From Rhodocollybia butyracea (Eukaryota; Basidiomycota; Agaricomycetes; Agaricales; Omphalotaceae), in assembly GCA_015501585.1 (NCBI GenBank), contig JADNRY010000072.1, positions 124,001-188,000 of the forward strand: 64,000 nucleotides of DNA, read 5' to 3'. The position numbers were made by a program, and so were the translations under genes. Below the pieces are notes generated by a model. The model was not told the origin of the DNA. It did no database searches and saw only the letters and a list, made by a program, of their open reading frames with translations. Within the stretch, counting starts at the first letter, position 1. Every line of letters starts with the position of its first letter. Shown one piece after another: positions 10,714 through 20,568 of this stretch.

Positions 10714-10865
10714 TGTGAGAGCCCTGACTCTTAATGCCTTAGACCATGAGCAAGATCTCGTTCTATTAGAGAAATAGACTGAAACGAGTATGTGGTACGA
10801 GGATAAGAGTGAACTAATTATGTAATATTGGCGCTAACGGCAATGAACGTGCCGTAGGCGTTACA
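10714..10865 (-). repeat. 5' LTR of the small LTR element
   Basis: 152 bp; near-identical to 9398-9549 and immediately followed by the ATGGA target duplication. Confidence 0.9.
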
Positions 10866-11080
10866 ATGGATAATGGAAGCATCAGGCGTAATGCTCCGTT
10901 GAGTGCAGATTGTCGCAACGGACACACTAAGATCTTCAATTGTTTGTCTTTTGGTGGCATTTCCATCCGTATAGAGTTGAACAATTTGCTCAAGTGATTC
11001 GATGTCTTCGGCGAGAGTTGATTGTGATCCATTGTGCTCATTGGGCATAATGAATGAGTAGTAGATGGAATTTACTCAAT

Positions 11081-11436
11081 GTAAAGCACTCGAAATACTG
11101 GCAAGTCATAGAGAAGAATAAGCTCTTGAAGGAATACAGAAGAACTGAGAACATGGCACCTGGCAAGACAGAGAGAAGAATAAGCTGGTGTTCTGTCTCA
11201 CCTGGTGCCATAAGCATAGGCTGAGCAAAGCCTGAGCGTGCATGTCTCAATTGAGACAATATGACTCACCGGGAGAAATCTGACTACTTTCGGCCATACA
11301 AGGCGAGTCAGGATTGACATTTCACTTGCGACCTTACGAGGTGGAAATGTTTCGGTGAGTCTGCTAGAACTGCTGCAGGAGGCTACTCACTTACTTGATG
11401 ATTAGACTTGTGTAATCTAAGATTAAAACCGATTAA
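11081..11436 (-). repeat. A1 repeat of the Ngaro-like element
   Basis: About 356 bp near-identical to 5616-5970 in direct orientation; 5' terminus of the element on the minus strand. Confidence 0.8.
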
Positions 11437-11877
11437 AGTCTGACCATACCTAATGAAATGACAGATCAGCGGGACTGCAAACATTTTGCGGGGAGTTTTT
11501 AGGAGAAAGAACCAAACGGCTATATGCTAATCTGAAATTTTGTGATACAACAATATGTAAGTATGCAGTACTTATGTACAGCCTCCTGTTTGAATTATAC
11601 TACTACTTAGTCTATGTCCCGTAAGTGCCATGTGCAGCATTGCTATCTGAGGCTATCTCATATTTTCCTGTCTCACTGATGTACTCAGCAATCTCAGCTG
11701 ATATCACAACTTCTTGCGCATTGTCTCAGATGCAAAACCCTCTTTCCCTTATGATCAATCTCAAGCTGTGGATTTCACTTACTTATCAACGGGGGTACTG
11801 TGTTAGGGCGGGTCAGTGTCTTTAAGAAAACTTGGAGGCCCAGGTGGATTCCAAAAAATCATATTTTGCATGAGCAG
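11437..11877. other. Unassigned intergenic sequence
   Basis: Short ORFs only. No repeat partner in the window was noticed. Confidence 0.4.
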
Positions 11878-12645
11878 TAGACTCGAGTCAGTCATTTCGC
11901 GTTTTGGTTTGTGACTGACTGCTAACAGCATAGCAGGGACTTGGTTCGAGTCCAAGGAAGGCATAGTGGGCAACCTGATGAGGTCATAGTACTGCTAGCA
12001 ATGAGCATTAGATCCAGCCATATCGCGGCAGAAACTAGCACAAGCAACTCCCGACATGAAGCAGCTCGACACTCCCAAAAGTTGGGATGTCGGGGAAGGA
12101 CTTGGAAGTTTGGAGAGGGATCACACGTTTATCGATGTTCACCACCTTGCGGGCAAAATATATATATATTTGGCAGGATCCTTGTTGTAGAGAATATGAT
12201 GGTCTGAGTGGAATGGAATACCCCACGGTCACTTAATTGTTCAAGAGCTAAACCTGGTGGAATGCTTTGCAATGAGTGGTCATTGCATAGATGAAACTTA
12301 CTGAGGGTCCAGGGTATTAACCTCACTCTTCATCCTGCCAGACACCATCATGTGTAGCATCACTACTCTCGTTCGCAGTTACCATGTTGGATATGCTGTT
12401 ATGGGTATGATGTTGGTTCATCTCTTCTTGTTCCTCAGGAGGTTACGTCTTCCATCTTTGTGAACTCGGATTTTTAATCGACGGATTATTGTCGTACAAA
12501 TGGTCAGTTTAGATAAAAACACTTGAGCACGTGTACAAGATAATCCAATCTTCCAAGTACTTTTAACGGAACATAGAGAAGTCACTGATACAGTCAATTG
12601 GTTTTGATTGTAGAGGGACGAGCCGCTTTACCATTGAAACCTATA
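11878..12645. repeat. Downstream flank of the F-box block, duplicate of 18360-19125
   Basis: Collinear with 18360-19125 over about 750 bp. It includes a potentially coding plus-strand piece starting MKQLDTPKS at 12056 and 18538, followed by RDH-x-FIDVH and LA-x-K in both copies. It also contains ATTTTTAATCGACGG. This copy is less intact; the identity of the short plus-strand frame is unknown. Confidence 0.65.
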
Positions 12646-13418
12646 CATGCCTATTTTCATGCCCTGTTCCTCCAGCTTCCTCATGTTCTTCCACATGTTC
12701 TGCGTAGAGTTTTCATCCAACATGGAGAAGCCAGGTCCTAACCTACCTATCTGTACACAAGAAAGTATTGCCATACCAGCCTTCAAGGCAGCTGTGCCAG
12801 ATGGTGAACCATATGAGCAAGATACTATCATGGTTATCATTGCCCTCCAGTCTAGAGTGGAAGTTTTGGATGAGATATAACCAAACTGCTCCAAACATGG
12901 GAGTAACTGCTCTCTGCATGCTGGGACTCATGAACCCACGGTTGTAGTGTTCAGGTCTGGTTCTGGGTAGGTCATTTTATAGAGCAGCCAGTCATCAATA
13001 GTGTTGGCTTGGGGCACTCAGTTGTTGGGACCATCAAATATCTTGTCCCAAAGTTCTAGTTTATGCAGAAGCGGAGTGTTTTTGAACAGCCTTAACAACT
13101 GCTCCAAGGTCCATGCGCAGTTGGTAAGGGAAAGGACTGTAAAGAGTACTGCAATTTGACCATTCTAACATCTGTGTGATATCTTGTACTGAAGTTGGTC
13201 TCAAGCCAGCCAAGCTGACTTCCTCAAGTGAGGGAAGTACCCAGGAATTCATGCAGAGCTGGGAGGGATCTACATCAGACTTGATCGTAAGATGCTTCAA
13301 GGTCGTGTTCTCAAATAACTGAGAATGGGTTGTGTACATAACGACTGGTTCCCCACCATAGCTAAACTCTGCTTGTTCCAATTTGGGGCACAGGGAAAGA
13401 AGGGGCATGATTTGAATT

Positions 13419-14110
13419 CACTATGCCAGCATCAAAAAATATCGGGCAAAATTATTGCCGAAATTATTGTTGTAATTGCTTACCTTTTTTGATAGAGATT
13501 TCGCGTGTAAATCTTTGATAATTTCGGCTGAAAAATATACTGTAATTGATTATGTTTTTCAATCCAAATTTCACCGGTAATCTGTTATCTATTTTGTCCG
13601 AAAAAGATAATGAAATTCCTTATCTATTTCATTAAAAATTTGCTTGAAATTATTACAAGGTAATAACCGGCCAAGAACTGGGAGGCTTGGTCATGTGATG
13701 CATCTGACAATACTTTAGGTGAATGTGAGAGCAGAACTGGACAGAGGTGTAGCAATTTTATGTCTGGGTGTGACTAGTGCAGCCATGCATGTACAGGATC
13801 CCATAAGTCATGTTCAAAGACAGGAAATCTTGTCAGATGCATCACATGACCGAGCCTCCCAGTTCTTGGCCAGTTATTACCTTGTAATAATTTCGAGTGA
13901 AATTTTTAATGAAATAGATAAGGAATTTCATTATCTTTTTCGGACAAAATAGATAACAGATTACCGGTGAAATTTGGATTGAAAAACATAATCAATTACA
14001 GTATATTTTTCAGCCAAAATTATCAAAGATTTACACGCGAAATCTCTATCGAAAAAGGTAAGCAATTACAGCAATAATTTCGCCCGATATTTTTTGACAC
14101 TGCCACAGTG
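13419..14110. mobile_element. CACTA-type palindromic element 1
   Basis: The 692-bp element begins CACTATGCCAGCATC and ends as the reverse complement of CACTGTGGCAGTGTC, flanked by ATT on both sides (13416-13418 and 14111-14113). CACTA/CACTG ends with a 3-bp duplication are typical of EnSpm/CACTA elements. The arms are about 280 bp, so nearly the whole element is one imperfect palindrome. No coding capacity. Confidence 0.78.
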
Positions 14111-14639
14111 ATTGCCCTTACACAGGTGATGGTAAGCGAGATGAGGTTTTGCCAAGGAAAACTCAATGAGTCAATAGTGAGGACTTGACCTATGAACTGA
14201 AGATCCAACGAGGTTAACTTCAGTGTGGACTTGAAGTAGTTGAATGTAGTGTCAAACACATTGTGGTCATTGTGAAAATACCTGACCATTGAAATCCTCA
14301 GATGTTCAAGGACAGGGATCTCATTGTGAAGAGCAGAGATCGGGCTCAAATTCTGATCCTCCTTTGTTCCAAGAAAGTGTTTATTGATGACAAAATCAAC
14401 CTTACGCCAGCAACGTGAATGGGCCATTAACAGGGAAAGGATTGGCATACTAGAGATGTGGTCAAGGACAATCTCCAACAGTGCTGCATTGGACCATTCC
14501 AGATACAGATTTACAAGGGGTATGATTTTCTGGTACGGCGGGGTGTTATGAATGAGGATGCGAGACCAGATATACTGACAGCCTAAGGCAACGACCCGCC
14601 AGTGAGAGCAGATATGCCCAAGCCCGAGGGCAACCCAGT

Positions 14640-15686
14640 GTTATGACCCATACCCAAACTATAAGCATATACATATCTTTTTCTATTATTATTAACCAAC
14701 TACTACTACTATCATTAAGATTTCTACTTATCATATACATTTTACGTTCATTACTCATTTTCTCTACATTATTTGGCATAATGCTGCACACGTGAACATA
14801 CTGTTAATCAACTTTGGTTTCACTAGAATAATTGAACACCAGTCACTGCATGACATCATTCTACTGCTCCGCAGTTCTGACATCATTTTACTGCTCCACA
14901 GTCATGATGTCATCTCACTGCTCTGCAGTTATGACATCATTCCAGCTCCACAGTTATGATATCATTCCAGTGCTCCACAGTTATGATGTCATTCCGCAGC
15001 ATTTCCTAAATAATACATACTTGACAGTATATAAGGAGGCTAGATTTACCAATGTACAGGAGACGTATGATTTTTCTTAAATCCAAACCCCCACTTGTTT
15101 GCTGTTATCACTTGTGTGAATCACCAGACCAACTCATTGTATCTTGTTGAGCTATCTCCAAGTTACAATACACATTTATACATCTTGTTGAGCTAACTCC
15201 AAGTTGTATCCACTAACATTCACCTGTTGAGCTATCTCCTAGTGAATACTTCTTTAATTGCCACTTGTTGAGCTATCTCTGAGTTGCAACTTCCTATTAC
15301 TTGTTGAGCTATCTCCAAGTATTAGACATCACACTCACTATTACTTGTTGAGCTATCTCCGAGTACTAGACACCACACTCACTACTACTTGTTGAGCCAT
15401 CTCCAAGTACTAGTTCTGATTCATATTACTGCTTGTTGAGCTATCTCCGAGGGTAATCATATTATTATTTGTTGAGCTATCTCCAAATAATAAGTTCTGT
15501 GAGTTTTCGTATTACAAACTAGTTACTAACTTTACTTGAGCCTAGTTGTTTGAGTATATATTTTTTGCCTAGCGGTTTCAACAAACAGAAAGGCTTGCTC
15601 TATAATCTCATTAATTTCTCTTATCATTTTTACTGCTGAGTTACGTACTGTGAAGGTTTGGACGAGACTATTGATCGAGTCATAAC
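14640..15686. mobile_element. Element with nine-unit hairpin array, copy 2 (inverted, 7-bp duplication)
   Basis: Reverse-orientation homologue of 6187-7343, ending GTTATGAC / GTCATAAC, with a perfect 7-bp duplication ACCCAGT at 14633-14639 and 15687-15693. The intact F-box paralog shows the empty site (ACCCAGTCACTGG at about 20426), which confirms the boundaries. All nine hairpin cores are present (15143-15500). The other side carries five to six TGATGTCAT / CTGTGGAGCAG repeats (14850-15000). No ORF of note. Confidence 0.88.
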
Positions 15687-15869
15687 ACCCAGTCACTGGT
15701 GTTCACCTTGGGATCGAAGGAAAAGACATAGTTGATGAAGACTTCGGAGAGAATTTTGGTTGGAATTTTGGTTGGAAGATGATAAATGGAGGATTGAAAG
15801 GATGTATTTGAGACTTGCGAGTGTGGGCCACCGCACCAAGCACGTGGCAGGTACAAGTCCTGCAAGACA

Positions 15870-16240
15870 CTAGTTATGAACTGTGCACTGCAATGACCAC
15901 TGACGAAACGTAAAAAACAGAGGAAGTAAAGTGCAGGGGCTACAAAAATGGAAGTATTATTAAGATGGATAAACGCCGTGTGGCGAAAAGAATGTACAGC
16001 ACCAATAATCTGCGCATTAGAGGTGCAACCACAACAACGTTTGATTGCAAGAAGTTCAAGAGTAAAAAGGTATCAGATGCGGTAAAGTTTTGGGTCAGAA
16101 AGTCACATGTCAAGCGCTTTGACATTTCTAAATATGGGGAAACAATTCTTCCAAATTTGGGCAAGATCAACCCTAATCGGGAAAGAATTCCCACGCAAAA
16201 CCGGCCATAAGGACAAGCCTTCATTTACATTCAGGACTCG
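15870..16240. repeat. Repeat insertion in the F-box upstream flank
   Basis: Compared with the intact block, extra sequence lies between the start of the F-box pseudogene and the flank at 16240. Its parts resemble sequence at 37735-37800 (CAAAACCRGCCATAAGGACA) and, just before it, 38838-38888 (GGCCCACACTCGCAAGT in reverse), so it belongs to a dispersed family. An 81-codon plus-strand ORF (15965-16210) has no recognisable family. Confidence 0.5.
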
Positions 16241-16533
16241 TAATATGAGTGTTCATAATAGAGATAATGTCAGGTTATGGGTTGCACTACTTATCTCACA
16301 ATATCAGACTTCAGTTGCTTTAGAGTGAGAGAATTGAACTAACCACAGTTTGTCTGAATCCCCAAAAGAGATAAGCATGTGCATGAGCCAAAGAGATAGC
16401 CTTCGCTGGCAAGACCTTAAGTCATCAAGCGCCCATTTATAACTCACCATAACCTTACACGTGTAGCTCAAGCATAGATCGGCGGAGGAAGACAAAGTCA
16501 GGAGGCCCAGGCAGACAAAAATAAAGCTGCATG

Positions 16534-16722
16534 CATCTGCAAAACCTGGGACGAGCTTTGGCTGCTCTGGAGCACTCTGGAGCGCTCCAAAGCTGTCAAA
16601 GCTGCCAAAGCAACCCAGAGCAGCTCAGAGCGCTCTACAGCGAGTACCCTTGCTCTGAGATGCTTTGGACTGAATAGCGACTGAATAGAACTGCTTTCAT
16701 CAAAACCCAGGTTTTGCAGATG
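16534..16722. mobile_element. Small TIR element with AGAGC/GCTCT-rich interior
   Basis: TIRs CATCTGCAAAACCTGG and CCAGGTTTTGCAGATG bracket about 190 bp rich in GCTCTGGAGC-like inverted motifs. The corresponding place in the intact F-box block (about 20788) lacks it, which marks it as an insertion. Confidence 0.65.
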
Positions 16723-16863
16723 TGCTCGAAGTTACAGGATAGAACTATTGAGCGTCTGGCCATATTGAGTCGCTGACGAGATCAATGAACGCTTTACGCA
16801 GAGCCCCAAACTAAGTAGTGAAGTAAGGATTCGATATTCCCATTATCTTGCCACACTGCCACA

Positions 16864-16993
16864 ATGTCAAGTGCAAGCACCGAGGCAAGATGGCCCGGGA
16901 ACATTATTGTGAGGAAGAATTGCAGGTCCACTAAGAGTGTACTTATGTGCTTTTAAAATGAATCGGCTCGGAAACGCGATTTAACTCTGACCA
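16864..16993 (-). pseudogene. Fragment copy of the GH76 promoter and start codon
   Basis: About 130 bp is similar to 3247-3378, including the ATG context of the GH76-like gene (minus-strand translation begins MFPGHLA in both) and the upstream TGTGCTTTTAAAATGAATCG. Nothing else of the gene is present, so this is a fragment left by duplication. Confidence 0.65.
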
Positions 16994-18355
16994 GTGTAAC
17001 GTTGGCGGGAAGTGCAAGGAAGAAATTACTTTCATCCGATGTTTGACTTCGGCTCAGTGCTTCTGTTACTAAATGAGGCCGGCCTAGACCGGGCAACTAC
17101 GGAGTGTTGAGTACGAGTGATGGTCAGGACCAGTCTCTATGAGTTTCTAACTAGATATTACAGACCTATAGGTAAGGCTCCAACCGTACTGTATATGTAT
17201 ACCCTCAACAGCGTAAATATACATAAACAGTGTATAACCATATATTTACTGTATATAGACATTTATACATACAGTTTGATCACAAGGTTAGCAGAACTGC
17301 ATTTATTCAAAGCTTAACGGGCAGGTTCACATCTAACAGTAATCTAACAACTTGCTGTGAGTCCAGATGAGAAACTTCACTCAACAGAGACACTGGGGCC
17401 TGGATAGCAATAAGTCATGTTGAAGTCATGTGCCATTTGAGCGACTGTATGGAATAAACCAAGAATAAACCTACTTTTCCGAAAATTTTGGAGATCTTTC
17501 CATTGATATGTTCCGTGTAGCGTCTTATCTAAGGATAAGGTTAGCATAGATATTGCGTGAACGATATCTTCTCTGCTTCCGGCTTTCAACGATTTTCGCT
17601 TCCCACCCGACCTCCCGAAAATCGATTTACTCCTGGTAGCCAACTGGTAGCTACCGTCGCGTTTTTCTTCCACGCGCCCACGCGCCGGGACAAGCCCAGG
17701 CAAATCGCCTTACTATCTATTGTCTTAGGAAGTAGTACTTAACATATTTAAGGCCTCTTGCAGACGTTCACACAAGAGGACATCTGCGCCTTACTTTCGG
17801 ACGGTAACGCCGGTAGTTTATCTTATCGTGTCGGCACCATCCGTGTTCCTTCCCGGGCCTGCCGGAGGGTTTATCTGAACTTTTGTTCCTTCTAGATATG
17901 GCTGATGAGCAAGTATGGGCTGTATGCATGTATACAGGTTCAAAAATCATCAAGATATCATACCTGATGTCTTTATTAATGCAGAAATAAACCTTTTAAT
18001 GGTATCTCAAGTCGCCTTGAGGTTGCTTGAGGTCACTGGGTACATAGTACATAATAACATCGGCCGAAGTGTAAATGCTCAATGCAAAATTAATTTCTTC
18101 CATGCACTTCCCGCCAACGGTACCAGTGGCAACGTTCCTGGCACAAAGTTGATTCATGATACCTGGAGAATTTTGTAACGAGTCCGATTTCAGCCTCTTG
18201 ATCTTCATTCTTACCCAATTCTTACCTTTTACAACCTTTGAAGCAACATTGGAGATGAGTCTCCAAAAAGGTCAACTTCCCAAGCGACTTCCTCCACTCA
18301 AATTTTACTCTCATGATCTGACTTATTTCCCGAGTCTCACTGAATCCTTGTTGCG
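16994..18355. other. Unassigned intergenic sequence
   Basis: 17117-17320 is AT-rich with short inverted ATACAGT motifs. Minus-strand ORFs of 108 codons (17377-17703) and 61 codons (17768-17953) have no recognisable family and I do not call them genes. 18200-18345 is the repeat shared with 4867-5020. Confidence 0.4.
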
Positions 18356-18359
18356 TGTG

Positions 18360-19125
18360 ATAGACTCGAGCCAGTCATTTCGGTTTGTGACTGACTGCCA
18401 TTGGACTGCCAACAGCATAGCAGGGACTAGTTGGTTCGAGTCTAGCAAACTTGGCATCGCGGGCAACCTGATGCAATCATAGTACTACTGGGATCCAGCC
18501 ATATCGCGGCAGAAATTAGTACGAGCAACCGTCCGACATGAAGCAGCTCGACACTCCCAAAAGTGGAGATATCGGGGAAAGACTTGAAAGTTCGGAGAGA
18601 GATCACATATTCATAGATGTTCACCGCCTTGCGAGCAAAACACGTATTTTCGGTAGGATCCTCATCGTAGAGAATAAGTATGGTGGTCTGGATGGAATAC
18701 CCCACGGTTATTTAATGATTGTTCAAGAATTTCTATAATATACCTGGTGGAACGCCCTGTAAGAAGCGGTCATTGCATAGATGAAACTTACCGAGGGTCC
18801 AGGGGGTATTAACCTCACTCTTCATCCTGCCAGACACCATGTGTAGCATCGTTGTTCTCGCTTGCAGTTCCCTTCTTGGATATGGTTGTTGTGGGTATGA
18901 TTTTGCTTTACTTATCCCCTCGTGTTTCTGGTTACGTCTTCCATCTTTGAAGATCCGGATTTTTAATCGACGGTTTATCGTCGTACGAATCGGAGGTTAA
19001 AAAAACGCTTAAGCGCGCATATAAGATATTCCGATCGTCGAAGTACTCTCAACGGAACATAGAGAAATCACTGATAGGTCAATTGATTTTGCTTGTACAG
19101 GGACGAGCTACAGGGACGAGCTGCT
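18360..19125. repeat. Downstream flank of the intact F-box gene, duplicate of 11878-12645
   Basis: Collinear with 11878-12645. A 66-codon plus-strand frame (18538-18738, MKQLDTPKSGDIGERLESS at the start) is more intact here than in the other copy and may be an exon of an unrecognised gene. Confidence 0.6.
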
Positions 19126-20568
19126 TTACCATTCGAAGCCTTGCGTACTTATTTCCATACCCTCATCCTCCAGCTTCCTCACGTTCTGCATAGAGGTTTC
19201 ATCCAACCTGGGCAACGAGAGGCCAAATTCTATCCTCCCAAGATGTACACAAGAAAGTATTGCCATACCAGCCTTCAAGGCAGCAGCGCCAGATGGCGAA
19301 CCGTGTGAGCGAGATACTATCATGGTTACCAACACCCTCCAATTTATAGTGGAAGTTTTGGTGGCGAGATATATAAACTTCTCCAGACGCGGGAGTAACT
19401 GCTCTCTGCGTGCGGGGAATGAACCCGTGGTTGTAGTGTTCGGGTCTGGGTCTGGGTAGGTCATTTCATGGAGCAGCCAGTCATCAAAGGTGGTGTAACG
19501 GTCAATCGCCGTGTTCATAAGTTTTAGGTGACGGAGAAGCGGAGTGTTTATGAACAGTCTCAACAACTGCTCAGAGGTCCATGAGTGGTTGGTAAAGGAA
19601 AGACTGTGAATAGTACTGCAATTTGATCGTTCTAACATCTGTGTGATATCTTGTACTGAAACTGGGCTCACGCTAGCTAAGCTGACCTCCTCAAGCGAGG
19701 GAAGGACCCAGGAGTTCATGCAGAGCTGGGAGGGATCTTCACTGGACTCAATGGTAAGACGCTTCAAGGTCGTGTTCACAAATAACCCAGAATGGGGTGA
19801 GTGTATAACAGCTGGGTACCCATAAAAGCGAAAGTCCGCTTGTTCCAGTTTTGGGCACAGGGAAAGAAGGGGTTTGATTTGGATTGCCCCTACACAGGTG
19901 ATGGTAAGCGAGATGAGATTTTGCCATGGAAAATTCAGCGAGTCAAGAGTGAAGAAAATACTGTCGAACTGAACATCCAACGAGCTTAACTTCGGTGCAG
20001 ACTCGAAGTAGTTGAATGTAGTGTTGAACGGGTTGTGGCCACGGTCCAAATATCCGTCCATCGAAATCCTCAAATGCTCAAGGACAGGAATATCATCCCT
20101 AAGAGCAGAGATCGGGCTCGAATCCTGATCCTCCTTTGTCCCAAGAAAGCGTTTATCGATGACGAAATCAGCCCTACGCCATCGACGCGAATGGGCCATT
20201 AACAGGGAAAGGATTGGCATAGAGATGTGGTCGAGGACAATCTCCAGCAATGCTGCATTAGACCGTTCCAGATACAGATTCACAAGGGGTAGTATGCCTC
20301 GAGGAAGGGGTATGATTTTCTTGTTGGGTGTGGTAATATGAATGAAGATGCTGGACCAGATATTCTGACTGCCTAGGGCAACGACTCGCCAGCGAGAGCA
20401 GATATGCCCAAGCTTGAGGGCAACCCAGTCACTGGTGTTCAAGCTGGGATGGAAGGAAAAGACATAGTGGATGAAGACTTCGGAGAGAATTTCGTTTGGA
20501 AGAGGATGAATGGAGGATTGAAAGCCGGACATATTTGAGATCTGAACGTCCATAGTTCTGGGTTGCAC
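19126..20568 (-). CDS. F-box/LRR-like protein, intact copy
   Basis: Single uninterrupted 480-codon ORF. Residues about 18-75 form an F-box-like segment (IHPLPNEILSEVFIHYVF, then ALKLGHICSRWRVVALGSQN and IWSSIFI). The rest is leucine-rich-repeat-like, with characteristic phrases SNAALLEIVLDHI, DIPVLEHLRISMDG, CPKLEQADF, SWVLPSLEEVSLASVSPVSV and TPLLRHLKLMNTAIDRYTTF. Such proteins are numerous in Agaricomycetes and are expected to link substrates to SCF (Skp1-Cul1) ubiquitin ligases; the substrate is unknown. The first Met is used; Met6 is an alternative. A transposon-broken paralog lies at 12628-15865. Confidence 0.88.
   Translation of the reverse strand: MQPRTMDVQISNMSGFQSSIHPLPNEILSEVFIHYVFSFHPSLNTSDWVALKLGHICSRWRVVALGSQNIWSSIFIHITTPNKKIIPLPRGILPLVNLYLERSNAALLEIVLDHISMPILSLLMAHSRRWRRADFVIDKRFLGTKEDQDSSPISALRDDIPVLEHLRISMDGYLDRGHNPFNTTFNYFESAPKLSSLDVQFDSIFFTLDSLNFPWQNLISLTITCVGAIQIKPLLSLCPKLEQADFRFYGYPAVIHSPHSGLFVNTTLKRLTIESSEDPSQLCMNSWVLPSLEEVSLASVSPVSVQDITQMLERSNCSTIHSLSFTNHSWTSEQLLRLFINTPLLRHLKLMNTAIDRYTTFDDWLLHEMTYPDPDPNTTTTGSFPARREQLLPRLEKFIYLATKTSTINWRVLVTMIVSRSHGSPSGAAALKAGMAILSCVHLGRIEFGLSLPRLDETSMQNVRKLEDEGMEISTQGFEW

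Larger units (their letters stand above)
9398..10865 (-). mobile_element. Small LTR retrotransposon with a single ORF (TR-GAG/TRIM-like)
   Basis: Two 152-bp direct repeats (9398-9549 and 10714-10865) begin TG and end CA and differ at only a few bases. They are flanked by a perfect 5-bp duplication ATGGA (9393-9397 and 10866-10870). The 1164-bp interior holds one long minus-strand ORF and no recognisable protease, RT, RNase H or integrase. A purine-rich AGGGGGCATG precedes the 3' LTR on the minus strand and fits a polypurine tract. The primer-binding site was not identified. The insertion lies inside the Gag gene of the Ngaro-like element and is therefore younger than it. Confidence 0.9.
8382..11048 (-). 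pseudogene. Gag-like protein of the Ngaro-like element, interrupted
   Basis: The N-terminus MPNEHNGSQSTLAEDIESL starts at 11048. The frame runs to about 10866, where a 1.47-kb LTR element interrupts it, and resumes below 9397 (PYFEQLDAHDREI). In-frame stops follow near 9240-9260. The conserved core is clear at 9071-8649 (KATQWNSAWRVYEQAVKFAF, then YIINYDRAVRIYVGG). A frame change leads to a zinc-knuckle region at 8630-8382 with CKNFNFQQCSRPDCSYKHIC and CIFCQSPDHVGPKC, a CCCH-then-CCHC arrangement typical of Gag from fungal DIRS-like elements. Nonfunctional. Confidence 0.72.
5475..11436 (-). mobile_element. Decayed DIRS/Ngaro-type retrotransposon with split direct repeats
   Basis: Reading the minus strand 5' to 3': A1 repeat (11436-11081), Gag remnants, RNase H, tyrosine recombinase remnants, B1 (about 6059-5971), A2 (5970-5616), B2 (about 5562-5475). 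A1 and A2 are about 355-bp near-identical direct repeats, and B1 and B2 about 88-bp direct repeats flank A2. This A1-ORFs-B1-A2-B2 order is the split-direct-repeat layout of Ngaro-like DIRS elements, and the encoded RNase H and tyrosine recombinase agree with it. The reverse transcriptase palm domain is absent: Gag passes almost directly into the RNase H at about 8310, so there is a large internal deletion. Two younger elements are inserted in it (6187-7343 and 9398-10865). It cannot be autonomous. Confidence 0.8.
12628..15865 (-). pseudogene. F-box/LRR-like gene, copy 1, split by transposons
   Basis: Pieces match the intact paralog at 19126-20568 in order. The N-terminus with HLPTKIPTKILSEVFINYVF lies at 15865-15693. 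The middle (MEIVLDHISSMPILSLLMAH, DIPVLEH-like) lies at 14632-14114. The LRR-like piece (CPKLEQAEF, SWVLPSLEEVSLAGLRP) lies at 13415-13061, and the C-terminus (GSPSGTAALKAGMAILSC) at 12894-12628. The frame is broken by the element at 14640-15686 (duplicated ACCCAGT) and by the palindromic element at 13419-14110 (duplicated ATT), plus frameshifts near 12950-13060. Its upstream flank is also interrupted. Clearly dead. Confidence 0.85.

Noticed and set aside
5616..11436. Classical LTR retrotransposon bounded by the 355-bp direct repeats
   Set aside because: The repeats do not start TG and end CA, no target duplication is seen, and an extra pair of B repeats flanks only one of them. The encoded tyrosine recombinase points to a DIRS/Ngaro element.
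11930..11960. tRNA-like B box (GGTTCGAGTCC), also at 18424
   Set aside because: No acceptor, D-arm or anticodon arm could be folded around it; it is part of the duplicated F-box flank.
15965..16210. 81-codon Lys-rich ORF
   Set aside because: It lies in a dispersed repeat also present around 37735-37800, where the frame is not conserved.
17377..17703. 108-codon minus-strand ORF
   Set aside because: No recognisable family, no convincing start context or splice partners; composition is compatible with chance.
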